Source: Meishania sp964351985 (GTDB lineage Bacteria; Bacteroidota; Bacteroidia; Flavobacteriales; Flavobacteriaceae). From it: a stretch of 64,000 nt of DNA. Position 1 is the first letter of the stretch; every line of letters starts with the position of its first letter. The notes under the pieces were generated by a model that made no database searches, was not told where the DNA came from, and saw only the letters and a program-made list of their open reading frames with translations. Both the position numbers and the translations under genes were made by a program. The DNA lies in NCBI GenBank assembly GCA_964351985.1, contig CAYGPR010000014.1, positions 1 to 64,000 on the forward strand, given 5' to 3'. Below, in pieces: positions 17,973-26,270 of this stretch.

Positions 17973-18512
17973 ATGAAAGCACTAAAATCCATTATATATG
18001 TATTCGTAGTACTGGCATTCACTGCCTGTTCTTCAACACAGAGCTTGCAAGAATACTACGTCGATAATTCAGAGAACCCGAACTTTCTTAAGTTGGACGT
18101 TCCTACGAGCGTACTAAATCTTGAAAAGGCCGATTTGACCGATACGCAAAGAGAGGCTTTAGGATCATTGAAAAAGTTGAATATTCTAGCCTTTAAAAAG
18201 ACGACTTCCAATGCCGCGGATTTCAAAATCGAAAAGGCCAATGTAAAGGCGATACTTTCTGACAATAAGTTCATACAACTTATGAAAATGAATACGAGCT
18301 ACGGTAGGGCGACCATCAAATATTTAGGCACTGAGGATGCCATTGATGAAGTTATCATTTACGGCGATAGTGATGAAAAAGGTTTTGCTTTGATTCGTGT
18401 TTTGGGCGACAATATGAATCCTGCGCATATGATGCAATTGCTTCAGGCCATCGAAAAATCGGATTATGACGGGGAGGGATTGAAAGATTTGGGTAAGCTT
18501 TTTCAAGGATAA
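17973..18512 (+). CDS. DUF4252 lipoprotein, copy 3
   Basis: 179 residues with a lipobox FTAC (lipidated Cys19) and then SSTQSLQEYYVDNSENPNF. The body keeps the DUF4252 plan (LKKLNILAFKKTT, YLGTEDAIDEVIIYGDSDEKGFALIRVLG) but diverges strongly from copies 1 and 2 and lacks their KDKDANVKFYI block. This is the only member of the trio that is membrane-tethered. It starts 30 bases after copy 2 and is followed by a strong terminator, so it closes the ECF operon. Function unknown. Confidence 0.82.
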   Translation: MKALKSIIYVFVVLAFTACSSTQSLQEYYVDNSENPNFLKLDVPTSVLNLEKADLTDTQREALGSLKKLNILAFKKTTSNAADFKIEKANVKAILSDNKFIQLMKMNTSYGRATIKYLGTEDAIDEVIIYGDSDEKGFALIRVLGDNMNPAHMMQLLQAIEKSDYDGEGLKDLGKLFQG

Positions 18513-18534
18513 ATTTCAATAAAATAGATAACTA

Positions 18535-18571
18535 AATCCTGTTTCGGAAATCTTCGAAACAGGATTTTTTT
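18535..18571 (+). terminator. Intrinsic terminator of the ECF/DUF4252 operon
   Basis: A 12-bp stem AATCCTGTTTCG (18535-18546) with complement at 18555-18566 closes an 8-base loop and runs into seven T residues. It lies 23 bases after the last DUF4252 stop. Confidence 0.95.
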
Positions 18572-18683
18572 GTTATCAAGAAATTAAATTTACTACCTAC
18601 CTCTAAATCACCTTACTTTTTTAATTCCTAATCCTTATATTGGCCGGACTATAAACAAACTATTCACATTAAACATTAATATT

Positions 18684-19502
18684 ATGGAAGACGCACAAGT
18701 ATGGATTAACAAAGGAATTGACTTTGTCGTAGAATATGGCCCCAAGGTCATCGGAGCAATTCTAATTTACATCATCGGCTCATGGGTTATCAAAAAATTG
18801 GTCAAACTCGTTCGAAAGGGAATGACCGCTCAAGAGTACGACAAATCGCTACAAAGGTTTTTGTTAAGTCTAGTAAAATGGGCATTGACCATCTTTTTGA
18901 TAATCACTGTAATTTCAACCTTAGGTGTTGAGACCACAAGTTTTGCCGCTCTTATTGCAGCTGCAGGTTTGGCCATCGGGTTGGCGCTACAAGGTTCATT
19001 GTCGAATTTCGCGGGAGGGGTACTCATTATTATATTTAAGCCCTATAAGATTGGAGATTTGATAGAGGCCCAAGGAGTTTTGGGCTCGGTCAAGGAAATA
19101 GAGATTTTTACCACGAAATTGATTACTCCAGAAAATAAATTAGCCATTATACCAAATGGCGCAATGGCCAACGGAAACATCATTAATTATACCGAAGAAG
19201 GAAAAATGCGGGTCGATACTACTATCGGTATCGGTTATGACGAGGATATCAAAAAGGCCAAGGAAGTTTTGTTAGAAGTTTTGACATCAAACCCAAAAGT
19301 ACTTCAAGATCCGGAACCCTCTGTAAATGTATCTGAACTAGCTGACAGTTCAGTCAATTTTGCGGTACGCCCATTTTGTAGACCCGAAGATTATTGGGAT
19401 GTTTATTTCGGCACCTTGGAAGGTTGTAAATTGGCCCTTGATAAAGCCGGAATTGAAATTCCGTACCCACATTCTGTGGAGATCCACAAAGGAGAAGATT
19501 AA
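18684..19502 (+). CDS. mscS: Small-conductance mechanosensitive channel, MscS family
   Basis: 272 residues, near E. coli MscS in size. Three transmembrane helices (about 20-40, 60-82, 88-115) are followed by the cytoplasmic beta and alpha/beta cage. The pore helix carries the Gly/Ala pattern AAGLAIGLALQGSLSNFAGG, and the conserved FKPYKIGD follows at about 122-129. It opens under membrane tension to release solutes on osmotic downshock. It stands alone on the plus strand between two strong terminators. Start at ATG 18684 gives the normal short N-terminus. Confidence 0.94.
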   Translation: MEDAQVWINKGIDFVVEYGPKVIGAILIYIIGSWVIKKLVKLVRKGMTAQEYDKSLQRFLLSLVKWALTIFLIITVISTLGVETTSFAALIAAAGLAIGLALQGSLSNFAGGVLIIIFKPYKIGDLIEAQGVLGSVKEIEIFTTKLITPENKLAIIPNGAMANGNIINYTEEGKMRVDTTIGIGYDEDIKKAKEVLLEVLTSNPKVLQDPEPSVNVSELADSSVNFAVRPFCRPEDYWDVYFGTLEGCKLALDKAGIEIPYPHSVEIHKGED

Positions 19503-19530
19503 TTGCACAGACATTTTATATATCAGATTG

Positions 19531-19572
19531 AAAAGACTCCAACAGTTTTGAAAGCTGTTGGAGTCTTTTTTT
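19531..19572. terminator. Bidirectional terminator between mscS and purB
   Basis: A 15-bp stem AAAAGACTCCAACAG (19531-19545) with complement 19555-19569 closes a 9-base loop, followed by T residues. The far end touches the purB stop codon, so one hairpin serves both convergent genes. Confidence 0.93.
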
Positions 19573-20911
19573 ATATCCCTGTATAGTTGCTGGGCGTAAT
19601 CGTTTTCAATTCATCTTTGATGGCATCAGAAACCTCTAAAGTATCGATGAAATGGGAAATAGACTGTTGATTGATCTTATCATTGGTTCGCGTCAAACCT
19701 TTTAGGGCCTCATACGGATTCGGATACCCTTCACGACGTAAAATGGTCTGAATGGCCTCGGCGACAACGGCCCAATTATTTTCAAGATCTTGTTCGAATT
19801 TTTCTTTGTTGAGCAATAACTTATTTAACCCTTTTAAGGTAGATTGAAAGGCTAGAACCGTATGCGCAAAGGGAACGCCAACGTTTCTAAGCACCGTACT
19901 ATCGGTAAGGTCACGTTGCAACCTAGATACCGGAAGCTTTGCGGAAAGATGTTCGAAAAGAGCATTAGCAATGCCTAGGTTTCCTTCCGAATTCTCAAAA
20001 TCAATCGGGTTGACCTTGTGCGGCATGGCCGAAGAACCTACCTCTCCTTCTTTGATACGTTGTTTAAAATAATCCATAGAAACGTAGGTCCAGAAATCAC
20101 GGTCTAAATCCAATATAATCGTATTGATTCGTTTTAAGGTATCGAACAACGCGGCCATATGGTCGTAATGCTCGATCTGGGTTGTGGGAAACGAGTGATA
20201 CAATCCTAGGTCATGAACGAAATTTTGACCGAATTCTTTCCAATCGACTTCTGGGTAGGCCACCTGATGTGCATTATAATTGCCCGTAGCGCCACCGAAT
20301 TTTGCCGCACTAGGTATGTCGTTAAGCAAGTTGAATTGTTCCTTCAATCGCTGTACAAAAACTTCGACTTCCTTGCCCAAACGGGTAGGGGAGGCCGGTT
20401 GACCATGCGTACGGGCCAACATTGGAATATCAGCCCATTCATCGACCAGGGCCTGTAACTTCTTAAGGACTTCCTGGTATTGAGGTACATACACTTCATT
20501 CATGGCCTCCTTTATGGAAAGGGGAACCGCTGTATTATTAATATCCTGAGAGGTGAGGCCAAAATGTATGAACTCTTTGAACTGTGAAATACCCATTTTA
20601 TCAAAGGCCGATTTTATAAAGTACTCGACGGCCTTTACATCATGATTGGTGGTTTTCTCAATTTCCTTTATTTCTTGGGCATCCTTGGTGTCAAAATTCT
20701 TATAGATATCCCTCAGCGTCTCGAATTTCGAGTTATCAAAATCTTTCAATTGCGGTAATGGAATCTCGCATAACGCGATAAAATATTCTACTTCGATCCG
20801 CACCCGATATTTGATCAACGCCTCTTCCGAAAAAAAAGAAGCCAAACTAGCGGTTTTACTTCGATAACGCCCATCAACAGGGGAAATAGCATTCAACGGA
20901 TTTAGAGACAT
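19571..20911 (-). CDS. purB: Adenylosuccinate lyase
   Basis: Cleaves adenylosuccinate to AMP and fumarate and SAICAR to AICAR, two steps of purine synthesis. 446 residues of the fumarase/aspartase superfamily. LNAISPVDGRYRSKT opens the protein, LTSQDINNTA lies near residue 120, THGQPASPTRLGKE near 170, and the flexible signature loop SSAMPHKVNPIDFENSEGN near 290 carries the catalytic serine. A TATCTTTG -7 box (minus strand, 20951-20944) lies upstream without a good -33. Complete and ordinary. Confidence 0.96.
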   Translation of the reverse strand: MSLNPLNAISPVDGRYRSKTASLASFFSEEALIKYRVRIEVEYFIALCEIPLPQLKDFDNSKFETLRDIYKNFDTKDAQEIKEIEKTTNHDVKAVEYFIKSAFDKMGISQFKEFIHFGLTSQDINNTAVPLSIKEAMNEVYVPQYQEVLKKLQALVDEWADIPMLARTHGQPASPTRLGKEVEVFVQRLKEQFNLLNDIPSAAKFGGATGNYNAHQVAYPEVDWKEFGQNFVHDLGLYHSFPTTQIEHYDHMAALFDTLKRINTIILDLDRDFWTYVSMDYFKQRIKEGEVGSSAMPHKVNPIDFENSEGNLGIANALFEHLSAKLPVSRLQRDLTDSTVLRNVGVPFAHTVLAFQSTLKGLNKLLLNKEKFEQDLENNWAVVAEAIQTILRREGYPNPYEALKGLTRTNDKINQQSISHFIDTLEVSDAIKDELKTITPSNYTGI

Positions 20912-21038
20912 CTGCGACAGGAATTGATTTTTATTGGAAGCTGCAAAGATACTTATTCGAATGGGAGTTTAAAAGTATATGGTTGGGAAGTTCCACTCAA
21001 GTTCAAGTTCAATTTTTAATACTGCAATTGCAAACTAT

Positions 21039-21599
21039 TCACTTGATTTTCGCTAAAGTCATTCTCGCCCTAGCTTTATATGCTGCGCTTCCGTTGGCAT
21101 AATTCTGTTCTAAGACCATTTTGAGTTCGGGCAAGATCCAGTCGAACTTTCTTCCTAAAAGTAAAAGAGACGTCATTGAATAAGCCTGACCCGCAACTTT
21201 ATGATCGCCTATCAGCCAGTCAAAGCAAGCGGTGGCGATTCGTTCTAAATATACCTCGGTCAGTGTGTTCTGTACCGGATTTGGTTTTCTCGAAAAATAC
21301 GCTTTGACCAAAATCTCACAGATTTTCGCTATCGGCCTAACGGATGAGTGAAGTTTTACGTCCCCCAATCTCGCTGTAAAATCTTCTAAATAAGGAAAAA
21401 TAAAAGATAGTTCTTGCTTTGCCACGAATTCAAGAACCCAACAAGCGCGGCTTGATATTGGATCGTCATCGGTCATTGCAATGTCAACCAAGTGTTTCAT
21501 TAACTTGGGGTCGTTCAAGATCAATGCCGCCATTTCGGTTCGCTTTTTTCGGGTGGCATCAACGTAGTTTAGATCCTCGAATAATTCCGTTCTGGTCAA
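21039..21599 (-). CDS. HEAT-like helical repeat protein of unknown function
   Basis: 186 residues, almost entirely helical and built of HEAT-like pairs (SRACWVLEFVAKQELSFIFP, HSSVRPIAKICEILVKAYFS, KVAGQAYSMTSLLLLGRKFD). It contains no lyase motif, although relatives beside purB in this family are often labelled adenylosuccinate lyase. The start is a TTG at 21599, since MTRTELFEDL is the conserved beginning and the next methionine is 22 codons in. It lies 127 bases upstream of purB on the same strand and may be cotranscribed. Role unknown; a scaffold for protein or nucleic acid binding is possible. Confidence 0.78.
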   Translation of the reverse strand: MTRTELFEDLNYVDATRKKRTEMAALILNDPKLMKHLVDIAMTDDDPISSRACWVLEFVAKQELSFIFPYLEDFTARLGDVKLHSSVRPIAKICEILVKAYFSRKPNPVQNTLTEVYLERIATACFDWLIGDHKVAGQAYSMTSLLLLGRKFDWILPELKMVLEQNYANGSAAYKARARMTLAKIK

Positions 21600-21634
21600 A
21601 AATTGTATTTTAGCGGTGCCTCAAATTTAGAATA

Positions 21635-22108
21635 ATGAAAATACTAAAAAAAGTAGGGCTGGCCTTATTGGTCATCTTTGTACTTATGCAGTTCTATCAT
21701 CCTGAAAAAAATAGTTCCCAAGGCGACCATACCGCTACTTTCCTTGCTGAAACAAATCCGCCCACTGATGTTAGGGCCATTTTAGTACAAACTTGTTACG
21801 ATTGTCACAGTGATAATACGGTATACCCGTGGTACGACAATATTGCGCCCGTATCGTACTGGTTGGCCGATCATATCAAGCACGGAAAAGGCCATTTGAA
21901 TTTTTCTGGATGGGAAGCATATGACACTAAAAAGAAGGACCATAAATTAGAGGAAGTGATAGAAATGGTAGAATCCGGAGAGATGCCATTAAAAGAGTAT
22001 ACTTGGATGCATGAAGAAGCCCAACTTACCTTTGAACAACGTAATGCGATAATCGAATGGGCAAAGCGTACTAGGGCGTTGTACCAATTAGATCAGAAAC
22101 CAGAATAG
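21635..22108 (+). CDS. Haem-binding domain protein with one CxxCH motif
   Basis: 157 residues with an N-terminal membrane anchor (about 6-22) and a periplasmic domain holding CYDCHSDNT near residue 52, a c-type haem attachment motif. YPWYDNIAPVSYWLADHIKHG follows, typical of the Bacteroidota haem-binding domain family (PF14376). It probably takes part in periplasmic electron transfer or haem-linked sensing; partners are not encoded nearby. Its last 38 bases overlap the end of the convergent sirtuin gene. The start at ATG 21635 puts a lysine pair before the hydrophobic segment. Confidence 0.88.
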   Translation: MKILKKVGLALLVIFVLMQFYHPEKNSSQGDHTATFLAETNPPTDVRAILVQTCYDCHSDNTVYPWYDNIAPVSYWLADHIKHGKGHLNFSGWEAYDTKKKDHKLEEVIEMVESGEMPLKEYTWMHEEAQLTFEQRNAIIEWAKRTRALYQLDQKPE

Positions 22109-22763
22109 GAAGCCCGTTTACCGCGGTTTCAGCGATTATCGTAAGGTCGTTGTAATCGCCGGCCGTAACATTAGGTCTTGGGTCAACGAAATAAATGGGG
22201 GTGCCAGATCTTACAAAATTAATCAAACTAGCTGCGGGGTAAACCTGCATAGAAGTTCCTACAATAATCAAAATATCGGCCGTTGTAGTAATTTCTATAG
22301 ATTTTTCTAGCAAAGGCACTGCTTCGCCGAACCATACAATATGTGGTCGAAGTTGATGACTTTTTTCGCTCAGATCTCCCAAGTGCAAATCTGATATACA
22401 GTCGATGACCACGTTTTCATTTCTTGTACAACGGGCCTTTAGAAGTTCACCATGTAAATGAGTTATATGATTGCTTCCCGCCCGCTCGTGAAGATTATCT
22501 ATGTTCTGGGTTATAATTGATACATCGAAATATCTTTCAAGCTCAACAAGGGCTAGATGTGCTTTATTGGGAGAAACTCTCGCAAGCTGTCTCCTACGTT
22601 GATTATAAAACTCAAGAACCAATTCCGGATTTTTGGCAAAACCTTGTGGAGAAGCCACTTGCATAACATCATGACCTTCCCAAAGACCATCTGCGTCCCT
22701 AAAGGTTTTAAGACCGCTTTCTGCACTGATGCCTGCTCCGGTAAGTACTACGATTTTTTTCAT
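22071..22763 (-). CDS. cobB: Sirtuin, NAD-dependent protein deacylase
   Basis: 230 residues from the ATG at 22763 (an ATG three codons upstream is possible). NAD-binding motifs are GAGISAESGLKTFRD at about 9-23 and TQNIDNLHERAG near 95, and the catalytic histidine is in HLHGE. YNQRRRQ near residue 53 gives the Tyr-x-x-Arg pattern of Sirt5-like desuccinylases. RPHIVWFGEAVP follows. The zinc module is reduced: cysteines are seen in ARCTRNENVVIDC, but the second CxxC pair before RPHIVWFG is replaced by residues such as EKSHQ. The enzyme removes acyl groups from lysines. It overlaps tail to tail with the haem-binding protein gene. Confidence 0.9.
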   Translation of the reverse strand: MKKIVVLTGAGISAESGLKTFRDADGLWEGHDVMQVASPQGFAKNPELVLEFYNQRRRQLARVSPNKAHLALVELERYFDVSIITQNIDNLHERAGSNHITHLHGELLKARCTRNENVVIDCISDLHLGDLSEKSHQLRPHIVWFGEAVPLLEKSIEITTTADILIIVGTSMQVYPAASLINFVRSGTPIYFVDPRPNVTAGDYNDLTIIAETAVNGLPILVSDLIGTTP

Positions 22764-22801
22764 TGATGACATAAAAATAGACTTTTTATTATATTCGATT
22801 T

Positions 22802-23458
22802 ATGGATGACGCACGACTCTTGTCATATCTTGAAGATTTCATTACACCTGAACGTACTGCGCGTTTTTCTGAGATATTGCAGCAGCGAACAAAATTCGTC
22901 ACCGTTGCTATAGAAGATGTATTTCAATTGCATAATACCAGTGCGGTCATACGAAGTTGTGAAGCCTTTGGAATACAGGAAGCTCACGTCATTGAAAATC
23001 GTTTTGGCAAAAGGTTGGATAAGAATATAGCCATGGGAGCCCAACAATGGGTAGATGTGCATCGTTATAAAAATACTCCGGATTGTATTCAAAATCTTAG
23101 GCAACATGGCTATAAAATTGTCGCCACCACACCGAGAGAAAACGCCTGTACCATTGAAGACTTTGAGCTTAATGAAAAAACCGCATTTTTTTTCGGCACC
23201 GAAAAAGAAGGGCTTAGCGAAGAAGTCATCCGGCAAGCCGATTCTTTTCTAAGAATACCCATGTTCGGGTTTACCGAAAGCCTTAATATTTCAGTTTCCG
23301 CTGCCATTCTCTTGCAACAGCTATCCAAAAGACTGAGAAAGACCAACTTGCCATGGCAATTGACCGAAACGGAGAAATTAGATAAAAAGCTAGATTGGAC
23401 AAAAAAATCGATTCATAGCATCGATGCTATTTTAGCACGATATCATGATGGCCATTAA
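22802..23458 (+). CDS. trmH: tRNA (guanosine-2'-O)-methyltransferase, TrmH/SpoU family
   Basis: 218 residues of the SPOUT superfamily. The three SpoU motifs are present: LHNTSAVIRSCEAFGI near residue 40, FFGTEKEGLSEEVI near 130, and IPMFGFTESLNISVSAAILL near 152-171, which form the knotted SAM site. Such enzymes methylate ribose of G18 in tRNA; rRNA targets exist in the family, so the tRNA call is probable rather than certain. There is no L30e-like N-terminal extension, consistent with TrmH. It is divergent from the sirtuin gene, with a TATATTCG -7-like box just before the start. Confidence 0.87.
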   Translation: MDDARLLSYLEDFITPERTARFSEILQQRTKFVTVAIEDVFQLHNTSAVIRSCEAFGIQEAHVIENRFGKRLDKNIAMGAQQWVDVHRYKNTPDCIQNLRQHGYKIVATTPRENACTIEDFELNEKTAFFFGTEKEGLSEEVIRQADSFLRIPMFGFTESLNISVSAAILLQQLSKRLRKTNLPWQLTETEKLDKKLDWTKKSIHSIDAILARYHDGH

Positions 23459-23502
23459 GTTTTTTTACTATATTTAGGTACAACTAACTAATTGATAAAC
23501 AA

Positions 23503-24030
23503 ATGGCTACACTACTTTACATTCTGTTGGGTATTATTGTCTTGGTTCTTTTTTTAGCAATGATCGCCCCAAAAACGTACGATGTCTCACGCTCCATTGA
23601 AATCGACCGATCTAAGGGCGAAGTCTTTACTTATTTAAAGTATCTCAAGAATATGGATGAATGGTCCCCGTGGGCAAAGAAAGATCCCGATATGGAAAAG
23701 AAATTCACAGGTACCGATGGCGAACCTGGTGCCGTTAGCTACTGGAACGGTAACAAAGATGTTGGCGAAGGAGAACAGGAAATCAAGAAAGTAGTGGACG
23801 GTGAGCGAATCGAATCTGAACTTCGATTTTTAAAACCTTGGAGATCTACGTCGGATTGTTATACCAAAGTGGAGGATACGGGCAGTGGAAAAACCAAAGT
23901 GACGTGGGGTTTTTCGGGAAACAATAAGTTTCCGATGAGCATTATGACTTTGTTCATGAGTATGGACAAAATGGTCGGTAAAGATTTTGAGGAGGGCTTG
24001 GCGACCCTAAAAACGGTATTGGAAAAATAA
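23503..24030 (+). CDS. SRPBCC-family (START-like) ligand-binding protein
   Basis: 175 residues: one N-terminal membrane helix (about 3-22) and then a START/Bet v1-like domain (VSRSIEIDRSKGEVFTYLK, MDEWSPWAKKDPDMEKKF, TKVTWGFSG). It is annotated in relatives as a polyketide cyclase-like protein, but no catalysis is shown by the residues seen. It probably binds a hydrophobic ligand close to the membrane. A VOC protein gene follows after 13 bases, so the two are likely cotranscribed. Confidence 0.82.
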   Translation: MATLLYILLGIIVLVLFLAMIAPKTYDVSRSIEIDRSKGEVFTYLKYLKNMDEWSPWAKKDPDMEKKFTGTDGEPGAVSYWNGNKDVGEGEQEIKKVVDGERIESELRFLKPWRSTSDCYTKVEDTGSGKTKVTWGFSGNNKFPMSIMTLFMSMDKMVGKDFEEGLATLKTVLEK

Positions 24031-24043
24031 TAATTAGACAATT

Positions 24044-24409
24044 ATGGTAGGATGGTTTGAAATTCCCGTCTCGAATATGGATCGGGCAAAGAAGTTCTAT
24101 GAAACCGTTTTCGATATTGAAATCGGTATTCATGATTTAGGAGGATTCATAATGGGCTGGTTTCCTATGGATTCTGAAAAATCAGGCGCTACAGGTTCTT
24201 TGGTACAACATGAAATGTACAAACCAAGCTTGACCGACGGCCCTTTGATCTATTTCTCTTGTAAAGATGTGGCCAATGAGCTCGGTAGGGTGGAAGCTGC
24301 AAATGGTGAAATAATGCAACCGAAGACCGAAATTGGCGGAGGGCATGGATTTATGGCCTTGATGAAAGATAGCGAAGGAAACCGTATTGCATTACACTCC
24401 CAGAGCTGA
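24044..24409 (+). CDS. VOC family (glyoxalase/bleomycin resistance fold) protein
   Basis: 121 residues, one VOC module with paired beta-alpha-beta units. WFEIPVSNMDRAKKFYETVF opens it, and GGHGFMALMKDSEGNRIALHS ends it with the usual E-G-N-x-I-x-L signature. The family covers metal-dependent lyases, dioxygenases and binding proteins; substrate is open. The metal ligands seem incomplete for a true glyoxalase I. It follows the SRPBCC gene closely. Its end lies 25 bases from the convergent amylase gene. Confidence 0.85.
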   Translation: MVGWFEIPVSNMDRAKKFYETVFDIEIGIHDLGGFIMGWFPMDSEKSGATGSLVQHEMYKPSLTDGPLIYFSCKDVANELGRVEAANGEIMQPKTEIGGGHGFMALMKDSEGNRIALHSQS

Positions 24410-24433
24410 GCTTCCAATAAAACATAATCTGTA

Positions 24434-26122
24434 CTATTGGGCCAATTCCAAAAGGGCAATATCATTTTCATTGTCTAGAACGACTTTCCCATTTTTAACC
24501 TCGACTTCCGTTTCTGAATAGGTGTCAAAGAGTTTTGTACCATCTCCAAAAAAACCTTTGACCCAAAGTGATTTTTTTCCTTTGGGCAAATCGAGGCCTA
24601 CCACGACCTTATCCTTATAATCTCCATCTGTGTATGTTCTACTAAAAACATAGGGTTTTTTGCCCAATCTTTTATGTTTTCCGGCGCCGATGGCAAGATG
24701 TTCTTGTCTAAATTTCCCTAGTTTTTGCCAGTGCGTCAATACCTTCTTCGTTTTATCGCTTTGGGCAATGTCTTCCCAATTCATGAACGAACGAAGAGTT
24801 GCATCACCTATGGTTCCCTCGATAATCAAAGGTCTGGCGGACTCATCACCGTAGTATATTTGAGAAGCACCCGGGGTAAGCAATAATAAATTTGCCGATT
24901 TTATTGAATCCCTACGTTCCATGTCGTAAGGCTGCATATCATCGTGGGAAGTCAAATAATTCAGAACACTTTTTCCGTTCAATTTCGTATTCAGAAGGTC
25001 ACTATACTTTTTGAAAATCGTTTCATAGTCATTTTTGGCGTCGCTCTTTAATTCGAAGTTGATAAGACTCTTGAATCCGTGGTCGAAATAATCTACTTTT
25101 TTATCACCGAAATCATATTCCCTACCGCCTGAGATACCGTATCCATAAACCTCGCCCACCATATAGAATGGATTGTCGTCCAAAACTTCGTTCGGATGTT
25201 TCTTTTTCCACGTTTCAAAGGCATAAGATGCTTCTTTGAAAAGCTCGGCCCAGGTATGTTCATCGGCATGTTTTACCGTATCTACCCGAAAACCATCGAT
25301 ACCAAAATCGTTTACATAATCCGTTAACCATTTGATGATATAGAAACGAGGCGCCCTAGGATATCCGGTTCGTTCAAAGAACAATTGAAGTTCATCCAAT
25401 TCATTGCTCAACCTTCCCTCTTCCTTCCACTTTGCCAATAGGGGATCTGGTAGTTCAACAGGTTCGTTAGATTCGGTTAAAATATCCGGTAAATTGACCA
25501 AGGTACAACTTGTATTATTTTCGTAATTGGTGAAATCACAACGAGGCGTAGAACGCACCCATTCGTCAGGCCAAAGTGGATCTATGTCGGTTTCTGGACC
25601 TGTATGGTTTACGACCACATCCATCAAAATACGTATGCCATTTTTATGGGCGGTTTTTACTAAGTTATCCAAGTCTTTCTTTGTGCCGAAGTTCGGGTCC
25701 AGAGCGGTCCAGTCCTTGGTCCAATAGCCATGGTACCCATAGGTATCTTCAGACTCTTTGTCGACGCCATGTATTTGTTCTACTACCGGCGTGAACCAAA
25801 TGGCATTTATGCCCAAATTGGAAAAGTAACCCTCTTCGATTTTCTGGGTTATTCCTTCAATATCACCGCCCATGAACCCTCTTAGAATTCCTGTAGAATC
25901 CGTTCTTTCGAAGTTTACGTCGTTATCGGGGTTTCCGTTGTTAAAACGGTCAGTTAGCAAGAAGTAGATATTGGCTCCTTCCCAAATGAAGGGTATCTGC
26001 TTTTTTATCGCTTCAGAATCGATTTCCTGTACTTGCGCGTTCTCTTTCACAGGTTCTTTTTTTTCTTTCTTACAACCAAAAAAACATAAGAAAAGTACAA
26101 CGGCAACAAGCAGTTTTTTCAT
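24434..26122 (-). CDS. Alpha-amylase family glycoside hydrolase (GH13), lipoprotein
   Basis: 562 residues with lipobox FFGC (lipidated Cys17). The GH13 barrel shows all four regions: DVVVNHTG (region I), GFRVDTVKH with the nucleophile Asp (region II), FYMVGEVYG with the acid/base Glu (region III) and YLTSHDD with the stabilising Asp (region IV). A C-terminal beta domain follows (GLDLPKGKKSLWVKGFF). It should cleave alpha-1,4 glucans at the cell surface or in the periplasm. No SusCD pair, regulator or other glycoside hydrolase is adjacent, so it is a solitary enzyme here rather than part of a polysaccharide utilisation locus. Confidence 0.92.
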   Translation of the reverse strand: MKKLLVAVVLFLCFFGCKKEKKEPVKENAQVQEIDSEAIKKQIPFIWEGANIYFLLTDRFNNGNPDNDVNFERTDSTGILRGFMGGDIEGITQKIEEGYFSNLGINAIWFTPVVEQIHGVDKESEDTYGYHGYWTKDWTALDPNFGTKKDLDNLVKTAHKNGIRILMDVVVNHTGPETDIDPLWPDEWVRSTPRCDFTNYENNTSCTLVNLPDILTESNEPVELPDPLLAKWKEEGRLSNELDELQLFFERTGYPRAPRFYIIKWLTDYVNDFGIDGFRVDTVKHADEHTWAELFKEASYAFETWKKKHPNEVLDDNPFYMVGEVYGYGISGGREYDFGDKKVDYFDHGFKSLINFELKSDAKNDYETIFKKYSDLLNTKLNGKSVLNYLTSHDDMQPYDMERRDSIKSANLLLLTPGASQIYYGDESARPLIIEGTIGDATLRSFMNWEDIAQSDKTKKVLTHWQKLGKFRQEHLAIGAGKHKRLGKKPYVFSRTYTDGDYKDKVVVGLDLPKGKKSLWVKGFFGDGTKLFDTYSETEVEVKNGKVVLDNENDIALLELAQ

Positions 26123-26270
26123 CTTCGGCTATTTTGGCTAAAGCTATAAAATGCAGATGGAAATAGAAAATTTTATTTCTTACTATTAGTTACATTGCGT
26201 AGGGGCTTGATTTTCAACGAACAAGCCCAGTTTGCTTAGCATCTCAAAAGTTTTACTTGTGGTGACCTGT

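Noticed and set aside
21039..21599. HEAT-like protein as a second adenylosuccinate lyase
   Set aside because: It lacks the SSxMPxKxN loop and all superfamily motifs; the label stems from the purB neighbour.
24434..26122. Amylase gene as part of a polysaccharide utilisation locus
   Set aside because: No SusC/SusD pair, sugar transporter or regulator lies on either side; neighbours are unrelated VOC and carboxypeptidase-like proteins.
26203..26228. GGGCTTG/CAAGCCC hairpin as a terminator after the carboxypeptidase-like gene
   Set aside because: The stem is only seven bp, with a 12-base loop and no T run on either strand.
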